Assembly (NCBI GenBank): GCA_036274895.1 | Contig: DASUEU010000067.1 | Location: 6,039-70,038, forward strand | DNA from: CALMKX01 sp036274895 | Lineage (GTDB): Bacteria > Acidobacteriota > Thermoanaerobaculia > Multivoradales > SZUA-115 | Direction of reading: 5' to 3' | DNA length: 64,000 nt | Shown here: in pieces, positions 43,841 through 52,464 of the stretch | Numbering within the stretch: the stretch's first letter is position 1 | How the letters are laid out: the number at the start of each line of letters is the position of its first letter | The notes under the pieces: generated by a model | Databases searched by the model: none | What the model saw: only the letters and a program-made list of their open reading frames with translations | Told to the model about the DNA's origin: nothing | Translations under genes and position numbers: made by a program

Positions 43841-44084
43841 GGATCGGACAACCATCACCCTGCCCTTCGACCTCAAGCGTGCCGCCGTCGAGCGGGCGCG
43901 GGAGCTGGACGTGTCCCTCGCCGAGCTGATCCGCCAGTGCCTGGAGAGAGAGCTGGAATCGGGGCGGCGCGCCCCGTCGGTGGATCCCCTCTTCGCCGAC
44001 ACCGCGGTCTGGGATGGCGATACGCCGCCCGACCTCTCCCGGCGCCACGACCACTACCTCTATGACGACGATCTCGACGGGTAG
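43839..44084 (+). CDS. Ribbon-helix-helix antitoxin
   Basis: An 81-residue protein whose N-terminus is a CopG/Arc-type RHH fold: DRTTITLPFDLKRAAVERARELDVSLAELIRQCLERELE. The C-terminal half is acidic (DPLFADTAVWDGDTPPDLS, then YDDDLDG) and would wrap the toxin. No Shine-Dalgarno precedes the ATG; the operator palindrome occupies that place. It ends 6 bases before the PIN toxin gene. Together they form a VapBC-like module. Confidence 0.85.
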   Translation: MDRTTITLPFDLKRAAVERARELDVSLAELIRQCLERELESGRRAPSVDPLFADTAVWDGDTPPDLSRRHDHYLYDDDLDG

Positions 44085-44090
44085 CCGCCG

Positions 44091-44534
44091 GTGATCTTCA
44101 TCGACACCGGCGCCTTCCTGGCCCGCCACTTGCCCAAGGACGACCACCGCGACCTGGCCCTGCCGGCCTGGGAGGAACTGACTCGCCTGCGCTGGCCCCT
44201 CTACACCAGCAACTTCGTGCTGGACGAGACCCTGACCTTGCTCGGCCGTTGTTCCACCTATCACTTCGCGGCCGAGAGAGGCCGATTCATTCAGGAGTCC
44301 CGAGAGCTCGAGATCCTGCGCCCGGACGAGGAGGACGAAGCCCGGGCCCTGGCGGCCTTCGAGAAGTTCGCCGACCAGAAGGTCAGCTTCACCGACTGCA
44401 TCTCCTTCGTCCTGATGCGGCGCTACAAGATCCGGCGGGCCTTCAGCTTCGATCGGCACTTCGCCTCGGCCGGCTTCGAGCTGTGGGCCGGGCCGGTCGG
44501 TTGGGTGTCCGAGGCCCGGCCCGGCGAGGAGTGA
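44091..44534 (+). CDS. PIN-domain toxin (VapC-like)
   Basis: A 147-residue PIN-domain ribonuclease. Acidic catalytic residues are in place: FIDTGAFLAR (first Asp), FVLDETLTLL (Glu), FTDCISFVLM (Asp), AFSFDRHFASAGF (last Asp). VapC toxins cut tRNA or rRNA; the target is not readable here. The GTG start lies 6 bases after the antitoxin stop. Confidence 0.86.
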   Translation: MIFIDTGAFLARHLPKDDHRDLALPAWEELTRLRWPLYTSNFVLDETLTLLGRCSTYHFAAERGRFIQESRELEILRPDEEDEARALAAFEKFADQKVSFTDCISFVLMRRYKIRRAFSFDRHFASAGFELWAGPVGWVSEARPGEE

Positions 44535-44543
44535 CGCGCCCCC

Positions 44544-45782
44544 TCACCCCAGCAGCGAGTCGTGGCCGGCCCAGACCAGGCCGGCGAAGACCTTGGGCAG
44601 GAAGCGCGTGGACTTCGGCGGCAGCAGGTCACCGTGGGCGATCGCCGCACTGAACGCCTCGGGCAGCATGGGTGGCAGGAAGAGCCCCACGGCGAGGGTG
44701 CCGGCGGCGAGCTCGGTGGCGAGCTTCTCCGGGCTCGAGCGGTAGACGATGGTGCCGTCGGTGGCGGACTCCGGGGCGAACCCCAGGGCCGGCAGCACGG
44801 CCTCGTGGAGCAGGGTCACGGCCAGCTCGCGGGCGCCGGGCGCCAGGTGCGCCGGGGCCTTGGCCGGATCCAGCCGCCAGATCTCCGGCCGCCCGCCGTG
44901 GGTCCAGACGCCCAGGGCCGGCTGGGGGGCGGCGGCCACGGCGGCGGCGAAGGCCGGCCCGGAGGTGGCGTCGACCGGGCGCCGCTCGATCATCGTGCCG
45001 GCTGCCTTCGACAGGTCGACCGGCGCCTCGAGCGCTCGGTGGATGGGGTCGATGGCGAGGCCGGGGGAGGCGATGCTGGTGACCACCGTCAGCTTGGCCG
45101 CGGCGGCCGTGCCCTCCTGGGCGCCGTGGCTCCGGGCGAAGCGGTGGCCCGTCTTGTAGCGGTGATGGCCGTCGGCGATCGCCACCGGCAGGGGTGCCAG
45201 CAGGGCGCGGTAGCGGGCGATGCGCTGGGGATCGGCCACGCGGTAGAGCAGGTGGCGGTTGCCTTCCGGGTCCTGGTGCAGGGCCACCGGCGCCTGGCCG
45301 CCCACGTCCTCGAGCAGCAGGCGGTCCAGCTCGCCGCCGTCGTCGGAGAGGAAGAACACCGGCTCGAGGTCCACCCGCGTGGCCTCCAGCAAGGAGACCC
45401 GGTCGGCCAGGGGCTTGTCGAGCGTGGCCTCGTGGGCGCGGATGATGCCGGTCTCCGGCTCCTCGATGCCGGCCAGGCAGCACAGCCCTAGCCGGCTGCC
45501 GCCCTCCGCCAGTTCGATCACGTAGGGGTAGAGGCTCGGCGCTTCGTCGCGCACCACCACTCCGGACGCCAGCCACTCGGCGTGGAGGCGGGCCGCCTCC
45601 TGGTAGGGGTCCCCCGCCGGTCCGGGCACCGGCTTGATCAGCCAGGCGAAGTGATGGGGGGAAAGGGCCTGCAATCGGTCGCGCAGGCCTTCGTCGATCT
45701 GGTCGTAGGGGGGAGCGATCAGCGAGTCGATGTCACGAGCGGGGCGGCCGTAGCGCAGCCCCTGGAACGCGTAAAGGCGCAT
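44544..45782 (-). CDS. DUF1015 family protein
   Basis: A 412-residue protein of the DUF1015 family, often found near serine or central metabolism genes but of unproven function. Typical landmarks: LIAPPYDQIDEGLRDRL near the N-terminus, HEATLDKPLADRVSLLEATRVDLEPVFFL in the middle, and the signature IADGHHRYKTGHRFA. No signal peptide. I chose the ATG at 45782 with GGAGGTG upstream rather than the GTG two codons earlier. Divergent from the NAD synthetase gene with a gap of 34 bases. Confidence 0.85.
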   Translation of the reverse strand: MRLYAFQGLRYGRPARDIDSLIAPPYDQIDEGLRDRLQALSPHHFAWLIKPVPGPAGDPYQEAARLHAEWLASGVVVRDEAPSLYPYVIELAEGGSRLGLCCLAGIEEPETGIIRAHEATLDKPLADRVSLLEATRVDLEPVFFLSDDGGELDRLLLEDVGGQAPVALHQDPEGNRHLLYRVADPQRIARYRALLAPLPVAIADGHHRYKTGHRFARSHGAQEGTAAAAKLTVVTSIASPGLAIDPIHRALEAPVDLSKAAGTMIERRPVDATSGPAFAAAVAAAPQPALGVWTHGGRPEIWRLDPAKAPAHLAPGARELAVTLLHEAVLPALGFAPESATDGTIVYRSSPEKLATELAAGTLAVGLFLPPMLPEAFSAAIAHGDLLPPKSTRFLPKVFAGLVWAGHDSLLG

Positions 45783-45816
45783 GTTCACCTCCGGCCGCGC
45801 ATTCTAGCGGCAGCGT

Positions 45817-47922
45817 ATGATCGGCACGATGATCTCCAGCGCCCGGTTTCACTCCGTCCACGGCCAGGGCTTCCTGCGCACCGCGGTCGCCGTTCCTCGG
45901 GTATCGGTGGCCGACCCGGCGGCCAACCTCGAGCGCACCCTGGCTCTCGCCCGCCGGGCCTCGGCCGAAGCCTGCTCGCTGGTGGTCTTTCCCGAGCTGG
46001 GGCTGTCGGCCTACTCGGTGCAGGACCTCTTCCACCAGGACGCCCTGCTCGGCGCCGTCGAGGACGCCTTGGCGGCCCTGCTCGACGCCAGCCGGGAGCT
46101 GGCGCCGATCCTCCTGGCCGGGGCGCCGTTGCGCTTCGAGGGGCGCCTCTTCAACTGCGCCGCCGTGCTCTGGCGGGGCCAGCTGTTGGGCCTGGTGCCC
46201 AAGACCTACCTGCCCAACTACCGCGAGTTCTACGAGGCCCGCCACTTCGCTCCGGCCGAGTCCGCCCCCTCGACGACGGTGGAGTGGCGGGGCCGGCGGG
46301 TGCCGTTCGGCAACGACCTGCTCTTCGTCGGCCGGGGTCTGCCGGGCTTCGTGCTCCACGCGGAGATCTGCGAGGACTTCTGGGTGCCGGTGCCGCCCTC
46401 GAGCCTGGCCGCCCTGGCCGGGGCCACCGTGCTCGCCAACCTCTCGGCGAGCAACGTCACGGTGGCCAAGGCCGACTACCGCCGCCTGCTCTGCGCGTCG
46501 CAGTCCGGCCGGACCGTAGCCGGTTACCTCTACGCCGCCGCCGGGTGGGGGGAGTCGACCACCGACCTCGCCTGGGACGGCCACGCGATGATCTGGGAGA
46601 ACGGCGTGCTGCTCGCCGAAAGCGAGCGCTTCGCCCGCGAGGAAGCCCTGATCACCGCCGACCTCGACCTCGAGCGGCTGGCCACCGAGCGGGCGCGGAT
46701 GAACTCCTTCCACGACAACGGCCGCACCTTCCGCCAGAGCCTGGAACGCTTCCGCCGCATCGAGCTGGACTTCGAGCCGCCGGGGGACGAAGGGCCGCTG
46801 CGCCGGCGGGTGGATCGCTTCCCCTACGTGCCCGCCGATCCCGCCCGCCGCGACGAGCGCTGCAACGAGGTCTACGAGATCCAGGTCCAGGGTCTGGGCA
46901 AGCGCCTGGAGGCGACCGGCATCGACAAGGTGGTGATCGGCGTCTCCGGTGGTCTGGACTCGACCCAGGCCCTGCTGGTGGCGGTCGCGACCATGGACCG
47001 CCTTGGCCTGCCCCGCGCCAACGTGCTGGCCTACACCCTGCCCGGCTTCGCCACCTCGGAGCGCACCCGCCGCGACGCCTGGCGGCTGATGCGGGCCCTG
47101 GGCGTCTCCGGCGCCGAGATCGACATCCGCCCCTCTTGCCGCCAGATGCTCACCGACATCGGCCACCCAGCGGCCGACGGCGAGCCGGTCTACGACCCGA
47201 CCTTCGAGAACGTGCAGGCGGGGGAGCGCACCTCCCACCTGTTCCGCCTGGCCAACCGCCAGGGCGCCCTGGTGGTGGGCACCGGGGACCTCTCGGAGCT
47301 GGCCTTGGGCTGGGCGACCTACGGCGTGGGGGACCAGATGTCGCACTATGCGGTCAACGCTTCGGTGCCCAAGACGCTCATCCGCCACCTGGTGCGCTGG
47401 GTGGCTGAGAGCGGCCGGGTGGACGGGGCGACGACCGAGGTACTGCTGTCGATCCTGGAGACGCCGATCTCCCCGGAGCTGGTGCCCGGAGCCGACCCGG
47501 AGGGGCCGAGCCAGCGCACCGAGGACGTCATCGGCCCCTTCGAGCTGCAGGACTTCCACCTCTACCACCTCTCCCGCTTCGGTTTCCGGCCCTCGCGCAT
47601 CGCCTACCTCGCCCACCAGGCCTGGGGCGATCGCGCTCGCGGCGCCTGGCCCGAAGGCACTCCGCAGGAGGAGCGGCGCGAGTACGACCTGGCGGCGATC
47701 AAGCGCTGGCTGCGGGTCTTCCTCCGCCGTTTCATCGAGACCAGCCAGTTCAAGCGCTCGGCCCTGCCGGACGGCCCGAAGGTCGGCTCCGGCGGCTCCC
47801 TCTCGCCCCGCGGCGACTGGCGAGCGCCCAGTGACGCCCGCGCCGCGGCCTGGCTGGCCGAGCTGGAGAGCGGAGTGCCGGACGTGACAGCTGTCACCTC
47901 AAGAGGTGACGAAGGGCTCTAG
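45817..47922 (+). CDS. nadE: Glutamine-dependent NAD+ synthetase
   Basis: Two-domain enzyme that makes NAD+ from deamido-NAD+ using ammonia from glutamine; 701 residues as for the long NadE type. The N-terminal nitrilase-like amidase shows the Glu in [12 protein letters not shown], Lys in [16 protein letters not shown] and the nucleophile Cys in [14 protein letters not shown]. The C-terminal synthetase shows the PP-loop [17 protein letters not shown] second in-frame ATG lies four codons later and neither has a good Shine-Dalgarno. The 3' end contains two small perfect palindromes (TGACAGCTGTCA at 47885-47896; GTCACCTC-AA-GAGGTGAC at 47893-47910). Confidence 0.93.
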   Translation: MIGTMISSARFHSVHGQGFLRTAVAVPRVSVADPAANLERTLALARRASAEACSLVVFPELGLSAYSVQDLFHQDALLGAVEDALAALLDASRELAPILLAGAPLRFEGRLFNCAAVLWRGQLLGLVPKTYLPNYREFYEARHFAPAESAPSTTVEWRGRRVPFGNDLLFVGRGLPGFVLHAEICEDFWVPVPPSSLAALAGATVLANLSASNVTVAKADYRRLLCASQSGRTVAGYLYAAAGWGESTTDLAWDGHAMIWENGVLLAESERFAREEALITADLDLERLATERARMNSFHDNGRTFRQSLERFRRIELDFEPPGDEGPLRRRVDRFPYVPADPARRDERCNEVYEIQVQGLGKRLEATGIDKVVIGVSGGLDSTQALLVAVATMDRLGLPRANVLAYTLPGFATSERTRRDAWRLMRALGVSGAEIDIRPSCRQMLTDIGHPAADGEPVYDPTFENVQAGERTSHLFRLANRQGALVVGTGDLSELALGWATYGVGDQMSHYAVNASVPKTLIRHLVRWVAESGRVDGATTEVLLSILETPISPELVPGADPEGPSQRTEDVIGPFELQDFHLYHLSRFGFRPSRIAYLAHQAWGDRARGAWPEGTPQEERREYDLAAIKRWLRVFLRRFIETSQFKRSALPDGPKVGSGGSLSPRGDWRAPSDARAAAWLAELESGVPDVTAVTSRGDEGL

Positions 47923-47944
47923 GGTCCAGCTCCCGGATCTCCCA

Positions 47945-47982
47945 GACTGTCGCCAGCCGCTCGGACAGGCGGCTTGACAGTC
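47945..47982 (+). promoter_or_regulatory. Nested inverted repeat before the ABC exporter genes
   Basis: GACTGTC (47945-47951) pairs with GACAGTC (47976-47982) and, inside it, AGCCGC (47955-47960) with GCGGCT (47969-47974). The structure ends immediately before the AGGAGAAG Shine-Dalgarno of the ATPase gene. It could be the binding site of the two-component regulator encoded downstream, or a terminator for nadE. Confidence 0.45.
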
Positions 47983-47994
47983 AGGAGAAGATCC

Positions 47995-48906
47995 ATGATC
48001 CGACTCGAACCCTCTCCCTCAGCCGATCTGGTGGGAGTCACACACCGCTACGGCAAGGTGACGGCCTTGGCCGGCGTCGACCTCGCGCTCGCTCCCGGAC
48101 AGATCACGGCCCTGCTGGGCCCCAACGGCGCCGGCAAGACCACCATCGTCAAGCTGCTACTCGGGCTGCTCAAGCCCCAGGCGGGCCGCGTCCGCCTGTT
48201 CGGCGGCGATCCGGCCGGCCTCGCCGCCCGGCGCCGCGCGGGGGCCATGATGCAGGTGGGCAAGGTGCCCGAGACGCTCAAGGTGCGCGAGCACCTGGAA
48301 CTGTTCCGGGCCTACTATCCGGCTCCCTCGTCGCTCGCCGAGCTGGTCGAGAGGGCCGGGTTGGGGGGCCTCGAAGAGCGGCTTTTCGGCAGGCTCTCGG
48401 GAGGTCAGAAGCAGCGCCTCCTTTTCGCCCTCGCCCTCGCCGGCAACCCCGACGTGCTGTTCCTCGACGAGCCCACGGTCGGCCTCGACGTCGAGGCCCG
48501 GCGGGCCCTCTGGGGGGAGATCCGGCGCCTGCGCGGGACCGGCAAGACGATCCTGCTGACCACCCACTACCTCGAGGAGGCCGACTCTCTGGCCGACCGG
48601 GTGGTGGTGCTGCGCCAGGGGAGCATCGTGGCCGACGGCTCGCCGGCGGAGATCAAGACCCGTGCCCTGCTGCGGCGGGTGGGCTGCTCTACGGTCCTCA
48701 ACCCGGCCGAGGTGGGCCGCTGGAGCGAGGTGCGCTCGCTCGACGCCGACGGCACCCGCCTCTCCCTGCTCACCCCGGACGCCGAAGCCCTGGTGCGCCG
48801 CCTGCTCGCCGCCGATCCCCGCCTGGCCGACCTCGAGGTCACCTCCGCCGGACTCGAGGAGGCCTTCCTGGTCCTGACCCGCGATGCCGTGAAAGGAGCC
48901 GCCTGA
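47995..48906 (+). CDS. ABC transporter ATP-binding protein
   Basis: A 303-residue ATPase of an ABC-2 type exporter. Walker A LLGPNGAGKTTIVKLLLGLL, signature SGGQKQRLLFALALAG, Walker B DVLFLDEPTVGLD, and the H-loop ILLTTHYLEEAD are complete. A C-terminal domain (DADGTRLSLLTPDAEALVRRLLAADPRL) follows, as in DrrA-like exporters. AGGAG lies 7 bases before the ATG. It overlaps the permease start as ATGA. The substrate is unknown. Confidence 0.92.
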   Translation: MIRLEPSPSADLVGVTHRYGKVTALAGVDLALAPGQITALLGPNGAGKTTIVKLLLGLLKPQAGRVRLFGGDPAGLAARRRAGAMMQVGKVPETLKVREHLELFRAYYPAPSSLAELVERAGLGGLEERLFGRLSGGQKQRLLFALALAGNPDVLFLDEPTVGLDVEARRALWGEIRRLRGTGKTILLTTHYLEEADSLADRVVVLRQGSIVADGSPAEIKTRALLRRVGCSTVLNPAEVGRWSEVRSLDADGTRLSLLTPDAEALVRRLLAADPRLADLEVTSAGLEEAFLVLTRDAVKGAA

Positions 48907-49721
48907 TGAGCTCAGCCGCCCACTCCGTTACCGCCTCCCGAGCCACTGCCCTCGGGAGCCCCGCCCTCGGCCGCATCTACTGGCTCGAGGCCAAGACCGA
49001 GGCCCTGAAGCAGCTGCGGCTGCCGGCCTACGTCATCCCGACCCTCATCTTCCCGGTGCTCTTCTACCTGCTTTTCGGAGTGATGCTGGCCAAGAAGGGA
49101 GTCGGGTCCTTCCCCCTCGGCACCTACTTGCTCGCCACCTACGGAGCCTTCGGGGTGATCGGTGCCGCCTTCTTCGGCTTCGGCGTCGGCATCGCCGTCG
49201 AGCGGGGCCAGGGCTGGCTGCTGCTCAAGCGGGCGAGCCCAATGCCGGTGGGGGCCTACTTCGCGGCCAAGATCGCCTTGGCCCTCCTCTTCTCGGCGAT
49301 CATCGTCGGCTTGCTCTTCACCCTCGGCGCCACCGTCGGCGGTGCCCACCTCTCGCCGGCTCGCTGGCTGGGGCTGGGCGCCACCCTGCTGATGGGGGCC
49401 TTGCCCTTCTGCGCCTTCGGCCTGGTGCTCGGCAGCCTGGCGGGCCCCAACTCGGCACCCGCCATCGTCAACGTCATCTATCTGCCGATGGCCTTCCTGT
49501 CCGGTTTGTGGGTGCCCATCCAGGCCCTGCCCAAGGCCTTGCAGCAGCTTGCCCCGGCCTTGCCGCCGTATCATTTCGCCCAGCTGGCTTTGAAGTGGCT
49601 GGGAGCCGACCAAGGCACGCCGGTCGCCCAGCACCTGGGGTACCTGGTGGTCTTCACCGCTCTCTGTCTGGTGGTGGCCGCCGTCGCCTTCCGCCGGGAC
49701 AAGGGAGAGACCTGGGGGTGA
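48906..49721 (+). CDS. ABC-2 type transporter permease
   Basis: A 271-residue membrane protein with six hydrophobic segments in the ABC-2 pattern: AYVIPTLIFPVLFYLLFGVML, LLATYGAFGVIGAAFFGFGVGI, FAAKIALALLFSAIIVGLL, WLGLGATLLMGALPFCAFGLVLG, a region with SGLWVPIQALP, and LGYLVVFTALCLVVAAVAF. It pairs with the ATPase it overlaps. A sensor kinase and regulator follow, the usual layout for an exporter or membrane-stress response system (DesKR-like). Confidence 0.9.
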   Translation: MSSAAHSVTASRATALGSPALGRIYWLEAKTEALKQLRLPAYVIPTLIFPVLFYLLFGVMLAKKGVGSFPLGTYLLATYGAFGVIGAAFFGFGVGIAVERGQGWLLLKRASPMPVGAYFAAKIALALLFSAIIVGLLFTLGATVGGAHLSPARWLGLGATLLMGALPFCAFGLVLGSLAGPNSAPAIVNVIYLPMAFLSGLWVPIQALPKALQQLAPALPPYHFAQLALKWLGADQGTPVAQHLGYLVVFTALCLVVAAVAFRRDKGETWG

Positions 49722-49785
49722 GAGCCCCGGCGAGCGCGACGGTCATCTGCTGCGAGGACGCGCAACCGAAGGAGAGACCCGAGAC

Positions 49786-50904
49786 ATGAGACTCCTGCCA
49801 CCCCGCTCGACCCTCGGCTGGACTCCCTACGCGTGGTTGATCTACCTGACGATGCTCTTCGTGCATCCGGTCCTGGCCCCGCCGTCGGCCCTCCAGTGGA
49901 CCCTGACGATCGTCGCCGTGCTCGCCTTCCTCGGGCTGTACTTCCGGGCCTTCTGGGTGGAAGGTCGGCGCCTGCTGCCGCTGATCGGCGGCATGGTCGC
50001 CCTCGGCCTCCTGCTCGCGCCGACCAACCCCGGGGCTACGGTCTTCTTCATCTACGCCGCCTCCTTCGTCTCCCGCGCCGGGCCGCCGGCCTATGCGTAT
50101 CGGCTCCTGGGTCTGGTCGTCCTGGTCCAGCTCCTCCACGTCTGGTGGTTCGCGATCCCCAGGCAGGGGTGGGTCCCGGGAGTGGTGTTCAGCGCCCTGA
50201 TCGGCGCCCTCAACATCCACTTCGTCACCGAGCAGCGCAGGAACTCCCGGCTGCGCCTCGCCCAGGAAGAGGTGGAGCGCCTGGCCAAGGTGGCCGAGCG
50301 GGAGCGCATCGCCCGCGACCTCCACGACCTCCTCGGCCACACCCTGTCGCTGATCACCTTGAAGGCCGAGCTGGCCGCCCGCCTCGCCGAGCGGGATCCC
50401 CAGCGTGCCCGGCGCGAGATGGAGGAGGTGGAGCAGGTCTCCCGCCAGGCCCTGGCCGAGGTGCGCGAGGCGGTGCAAGGCTACCGGGAGAGCGGCTTGG
50501 CCGCCGAGCTGATCGGCGCCCGGGTGGCGTTCGAGACGGCCGGCATCGAGCTCGAGCTGGTGACGGGGCCCTACTCGGTGGCGCCGCGGGTGGAGGCCGT
50601 GGCGGCCCTGGCCCTGCGCGAGGCGATGACCAACGTGGTGCGCCATTCCCGGGCCCGCAGTTGTCGCATCGAGCTCGCCCAGGCCGACGGCCGGCTCCGC
50701 CTCGCCGTGGCCGACGACGGAGCCGGCTCCCGCGCCCGGGAGGGTGCCGGTCTCGCCGGCATGCGGGAGAGGGTGGAGGCGGTGGGCGGCCGCCTCGAGC
50801 GCAGCGTGGGCTCGGGCACCCGACTCGTGGTGCTCCTGCCAGTGCATGTCGAGGCGTTGCCGGGTGACGAGGCGACGCGGGCTCTCGCCGGGGGGAGAGG
50901 GTGA
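49786..50904 (+). CDS. DesK-like sensor histidine kinase
   Basis: A 372-residue kinase with about five N-terminal transmembrane segments (residues 10-150), a linker coiled coil (RLRLAQEEVERLAKVAERER), a HisKA_3 dimerisation domain with His180 in ERIARDLHDLLGHTLSL, and a HATPase domain (LREAMTNVVRHSRA; DDGAGSRAREGAGLAGMRERV). No extracytoplasmic sensor domain, so it probably senses the membrane itself, as DesK does. Coupled to the regulator by a GTGA overlap. Likely controls the ABC exporter just upstream. Confidence 0.9.
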   Translation: MRLLPPRSTLGWTPYAWLIYLTMLFVHPVLAPPSALQWTLTIVAVLAFLGLYFRAFWVEGRRLLPLIGGMVALGLLLAPTNPGATVFFIYAASFVSRAGPPAYAYRLLGLVVLVQLLHVWWFAIPRQGWVPGVVFSALIGALNIHFVTEQRRNSRLRLAQEEVERLAKVAERERIARDLHDLLGHTLSLITLKAELAARLAERDPQRARREMEEVEQVSRQALAEVREAVQGYRESGLAAELIGARVAFETAGIELELVTGPYSVAPRVEAVAALALREAMTNVVRHSRARSCRIELAQADGRLRLAVADDGAGSRAREGAGLAGMRERVEAVGGRLERSVGSGTRLVVLLPVHVEALPGDEATRALAGGRG

Positions 50905-51503
50905 TCCGGGTCCTGCTCGCCGAGGATCAGGGCATGGTCCGCGGCGCTCTCGCCGCCTTGCTCGAGATCGAGGGGGACCTCGAGGTGGTGGGCCAGGCCG
51001 CCGACGGCCGCGAAGCCCTGGAGCTCGCACTGCGCCTCGACCCGGACGTGGTGGTCACCGACATCGAGATGCCGCGCATGACCGGTCTGGAGCTCGCCGC
51101 CACGCTGGGCGAGCGGCGAGCCCGGGCGAAGGTGATCATCGTCACCACGTTCGCGCGGGCCGGCTATCTGCGCCGCGCTCTCGAGGCGGGGGCCTCCGGC
51201 TACCTGCTTAAGGACGCCCCGGCCACGGAGCTGGCGGAAGCGGTGCGGCGCGTGGCGGCGGGCGGTCGCGCCATCGCCCCCGAGCTGGCGGCCGAAGCCT
51301 GGACCGAGCTCGACCCCCTGACCGACCGCGAGCGGCAAGTGTTGCGCCTGGCCGGCGAGGGTCTTGCGAGCGCCCAGATCGCCGGTGAGATCCACCTGTC
51401 GGAGGGCACCGTGCGCAACTACCTCTCGACCGCGATCAGCAAGCTGGGCGCCGCCAACCGGGTCGAGGCGGCCCGGCGGGCGCGAGAGAAGGGCTGGCTG
51501 TGA
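50901..51503 (+). CDS. NarL/DesR-type response regulator
   Basis: A 200-residue regulator. The receiver domain has the phospho-acceptor Asp54 (VVVTDIEMPRM), acidic pair AEDQ and the Lys of YLLKDA. The C-terminal LuxR-type HTH reads LTDRERQVLRLAGEGLASAQIAGEIHLSEGTVRNYLS. GTG start overlapping the kinase stop. Its binding sites may include the inverted repeat before the ABC genes. Confidence 0.93.
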   Translation: MIRVLLAEDQGMVRGALAALLEIEGDLEVVGQAADGREALELALRLDPDVVVTDIEMPRMTGLELAATLGERRARAKVIIVTTFARAGYLRRALEAGASGYLLKDAPATELAEAVRRVAAGGRAIAPELAAEAWTELDPLTDRERQVLRLAGEGLASAQIAGEIHLSEGTVRNYLSTAISKLGAANRVEAARRAREKGWL

Positions 51504-51520
51504 CGGGCTAGAATCGCCCG

Positions 51521-52396
51521 ATGTCCCGCATCGCCGTCCTCGCCGACGTCCACGGCAACCTCCCGGCCCTGGAAGCGGTCCTCGCCGACCTCGACGCTCA
51601 ACACGTCGACGAGGTGTTGGTGGGGGGCGATCTCGTGGGCCGGGGTCCCCAGGGCAGCGCCGTGGTCCAGCGAGTGCTCGGCCTTGGCTGGCGCTCGGTC
51701 AAAGGCAACCACGAGGACTACCTGCTCGACTTCCGCCATGGCCGGGTGCCGGAGGACTGGCTCTCCCTGGCCAGCCAGGAGTGGGCGGCAGCCCGTTGGA
51801 TGGCCGCCGAGCTGGGGCCGGGGGAGGCCGAGGCGATCGCGGCCCTGCCGTTCTCGCTCACGGCCGCCTCGCATCCCGACCTGCGCCTGGTGCACGGCAC
51901 GCCCCGCTCGGCCAACGAGGGCATCGGCCCCTGGACTCCCGAGGCGGAGCTGGCTCGCCATCTCGGCGAGATCGCCGAGCCCCTGCTGGTCTGCGCCCAC
52001 ACTCACCGCCCCTTGCTGCGGCGCCTGCCCCAGGGCACCGTGGTCAACGTCGGCTCGGTGGGGCTGCCGTTCAATCGTGATCGCCGGGCCCAGTACGCGA
52101 TCTTCGAAGAGGGGGCGGGGGAGTGGCAGGTCGAATTCCGGCAGGTGAGCTACGACCTCGGATCGGTCGTCGAGGTCTACCAGCGCACCGGCTTCCTGGC
52201 GGCTGGAGGGGTCACCGCCCGCCTGCTCCTGCTCGAGCTGGAGCACGCCTCGCCCGTCCTGGTGCCCTTCCTCAAGTGGGCCGAGGCGCTCCAGGTCCCG
52301 GCCCGGCTGGAACGGCTGGAGGAGTTCCTCGCCTTCCACGATCCCGAGGAGCCGCTGTCGCGCTTCTTCGCGCGGCTCGAGGCTCTGGCCGGCTGA
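51521..52396 (+). CDS. Calcineurin-like metallophosphoesterase
   Basis: A 291-residue dimetal phosphoesterase of the MJ0936/YfcE-like group. Motifs: AVLADVHGNLPALEAVL (DxH), VLVGGDLVGRGPQ (GDxxGxG), SVKGNHEDYL (GNH), RLVHGTPRS, and CAHTHRPLLRRL (GHTH-like) followed by NVGSVGLPFN. The C-terminal 80 residues extend past the catalytic core. Acts probably on a nucleotide or phosphoester substrate; unassigned. ATG 17 bases after the regulator stop. Confidence 0.87.
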   Translation: MSRIAVLADVHGNLPALEAVLADLDAQHVDEVLVGGDLVGRGPQGSAVVQRVLGLGWRSVKGNHEDYLLDFRHGRVPEDWLSLASQEWAAARWMAAELGPGEAEAIAALPFSLTAASHPDLRLVHGTPRSANEGIGPWTPEAELARHLGEIAEPLLVCAHTHRPLLRRLPQGTVVNVGSVGLPFNRDRRAQYAIFEEGAGEWQVEFRQVSYDLGSVVEVYQRTGFLAAGGVTARLLLLELEHASPVLVPFLKWAEALQVPARLERLEEFLAFHDPEEPLSRFFARLEALAG

Positions 52397-52464
52397 GGCT
52401 GTGCGGAATAGCCCGCCCCCGCCCCGCGTTGATTCGGTGCAGCCTTCGATCGAAAGGAGCCGCC

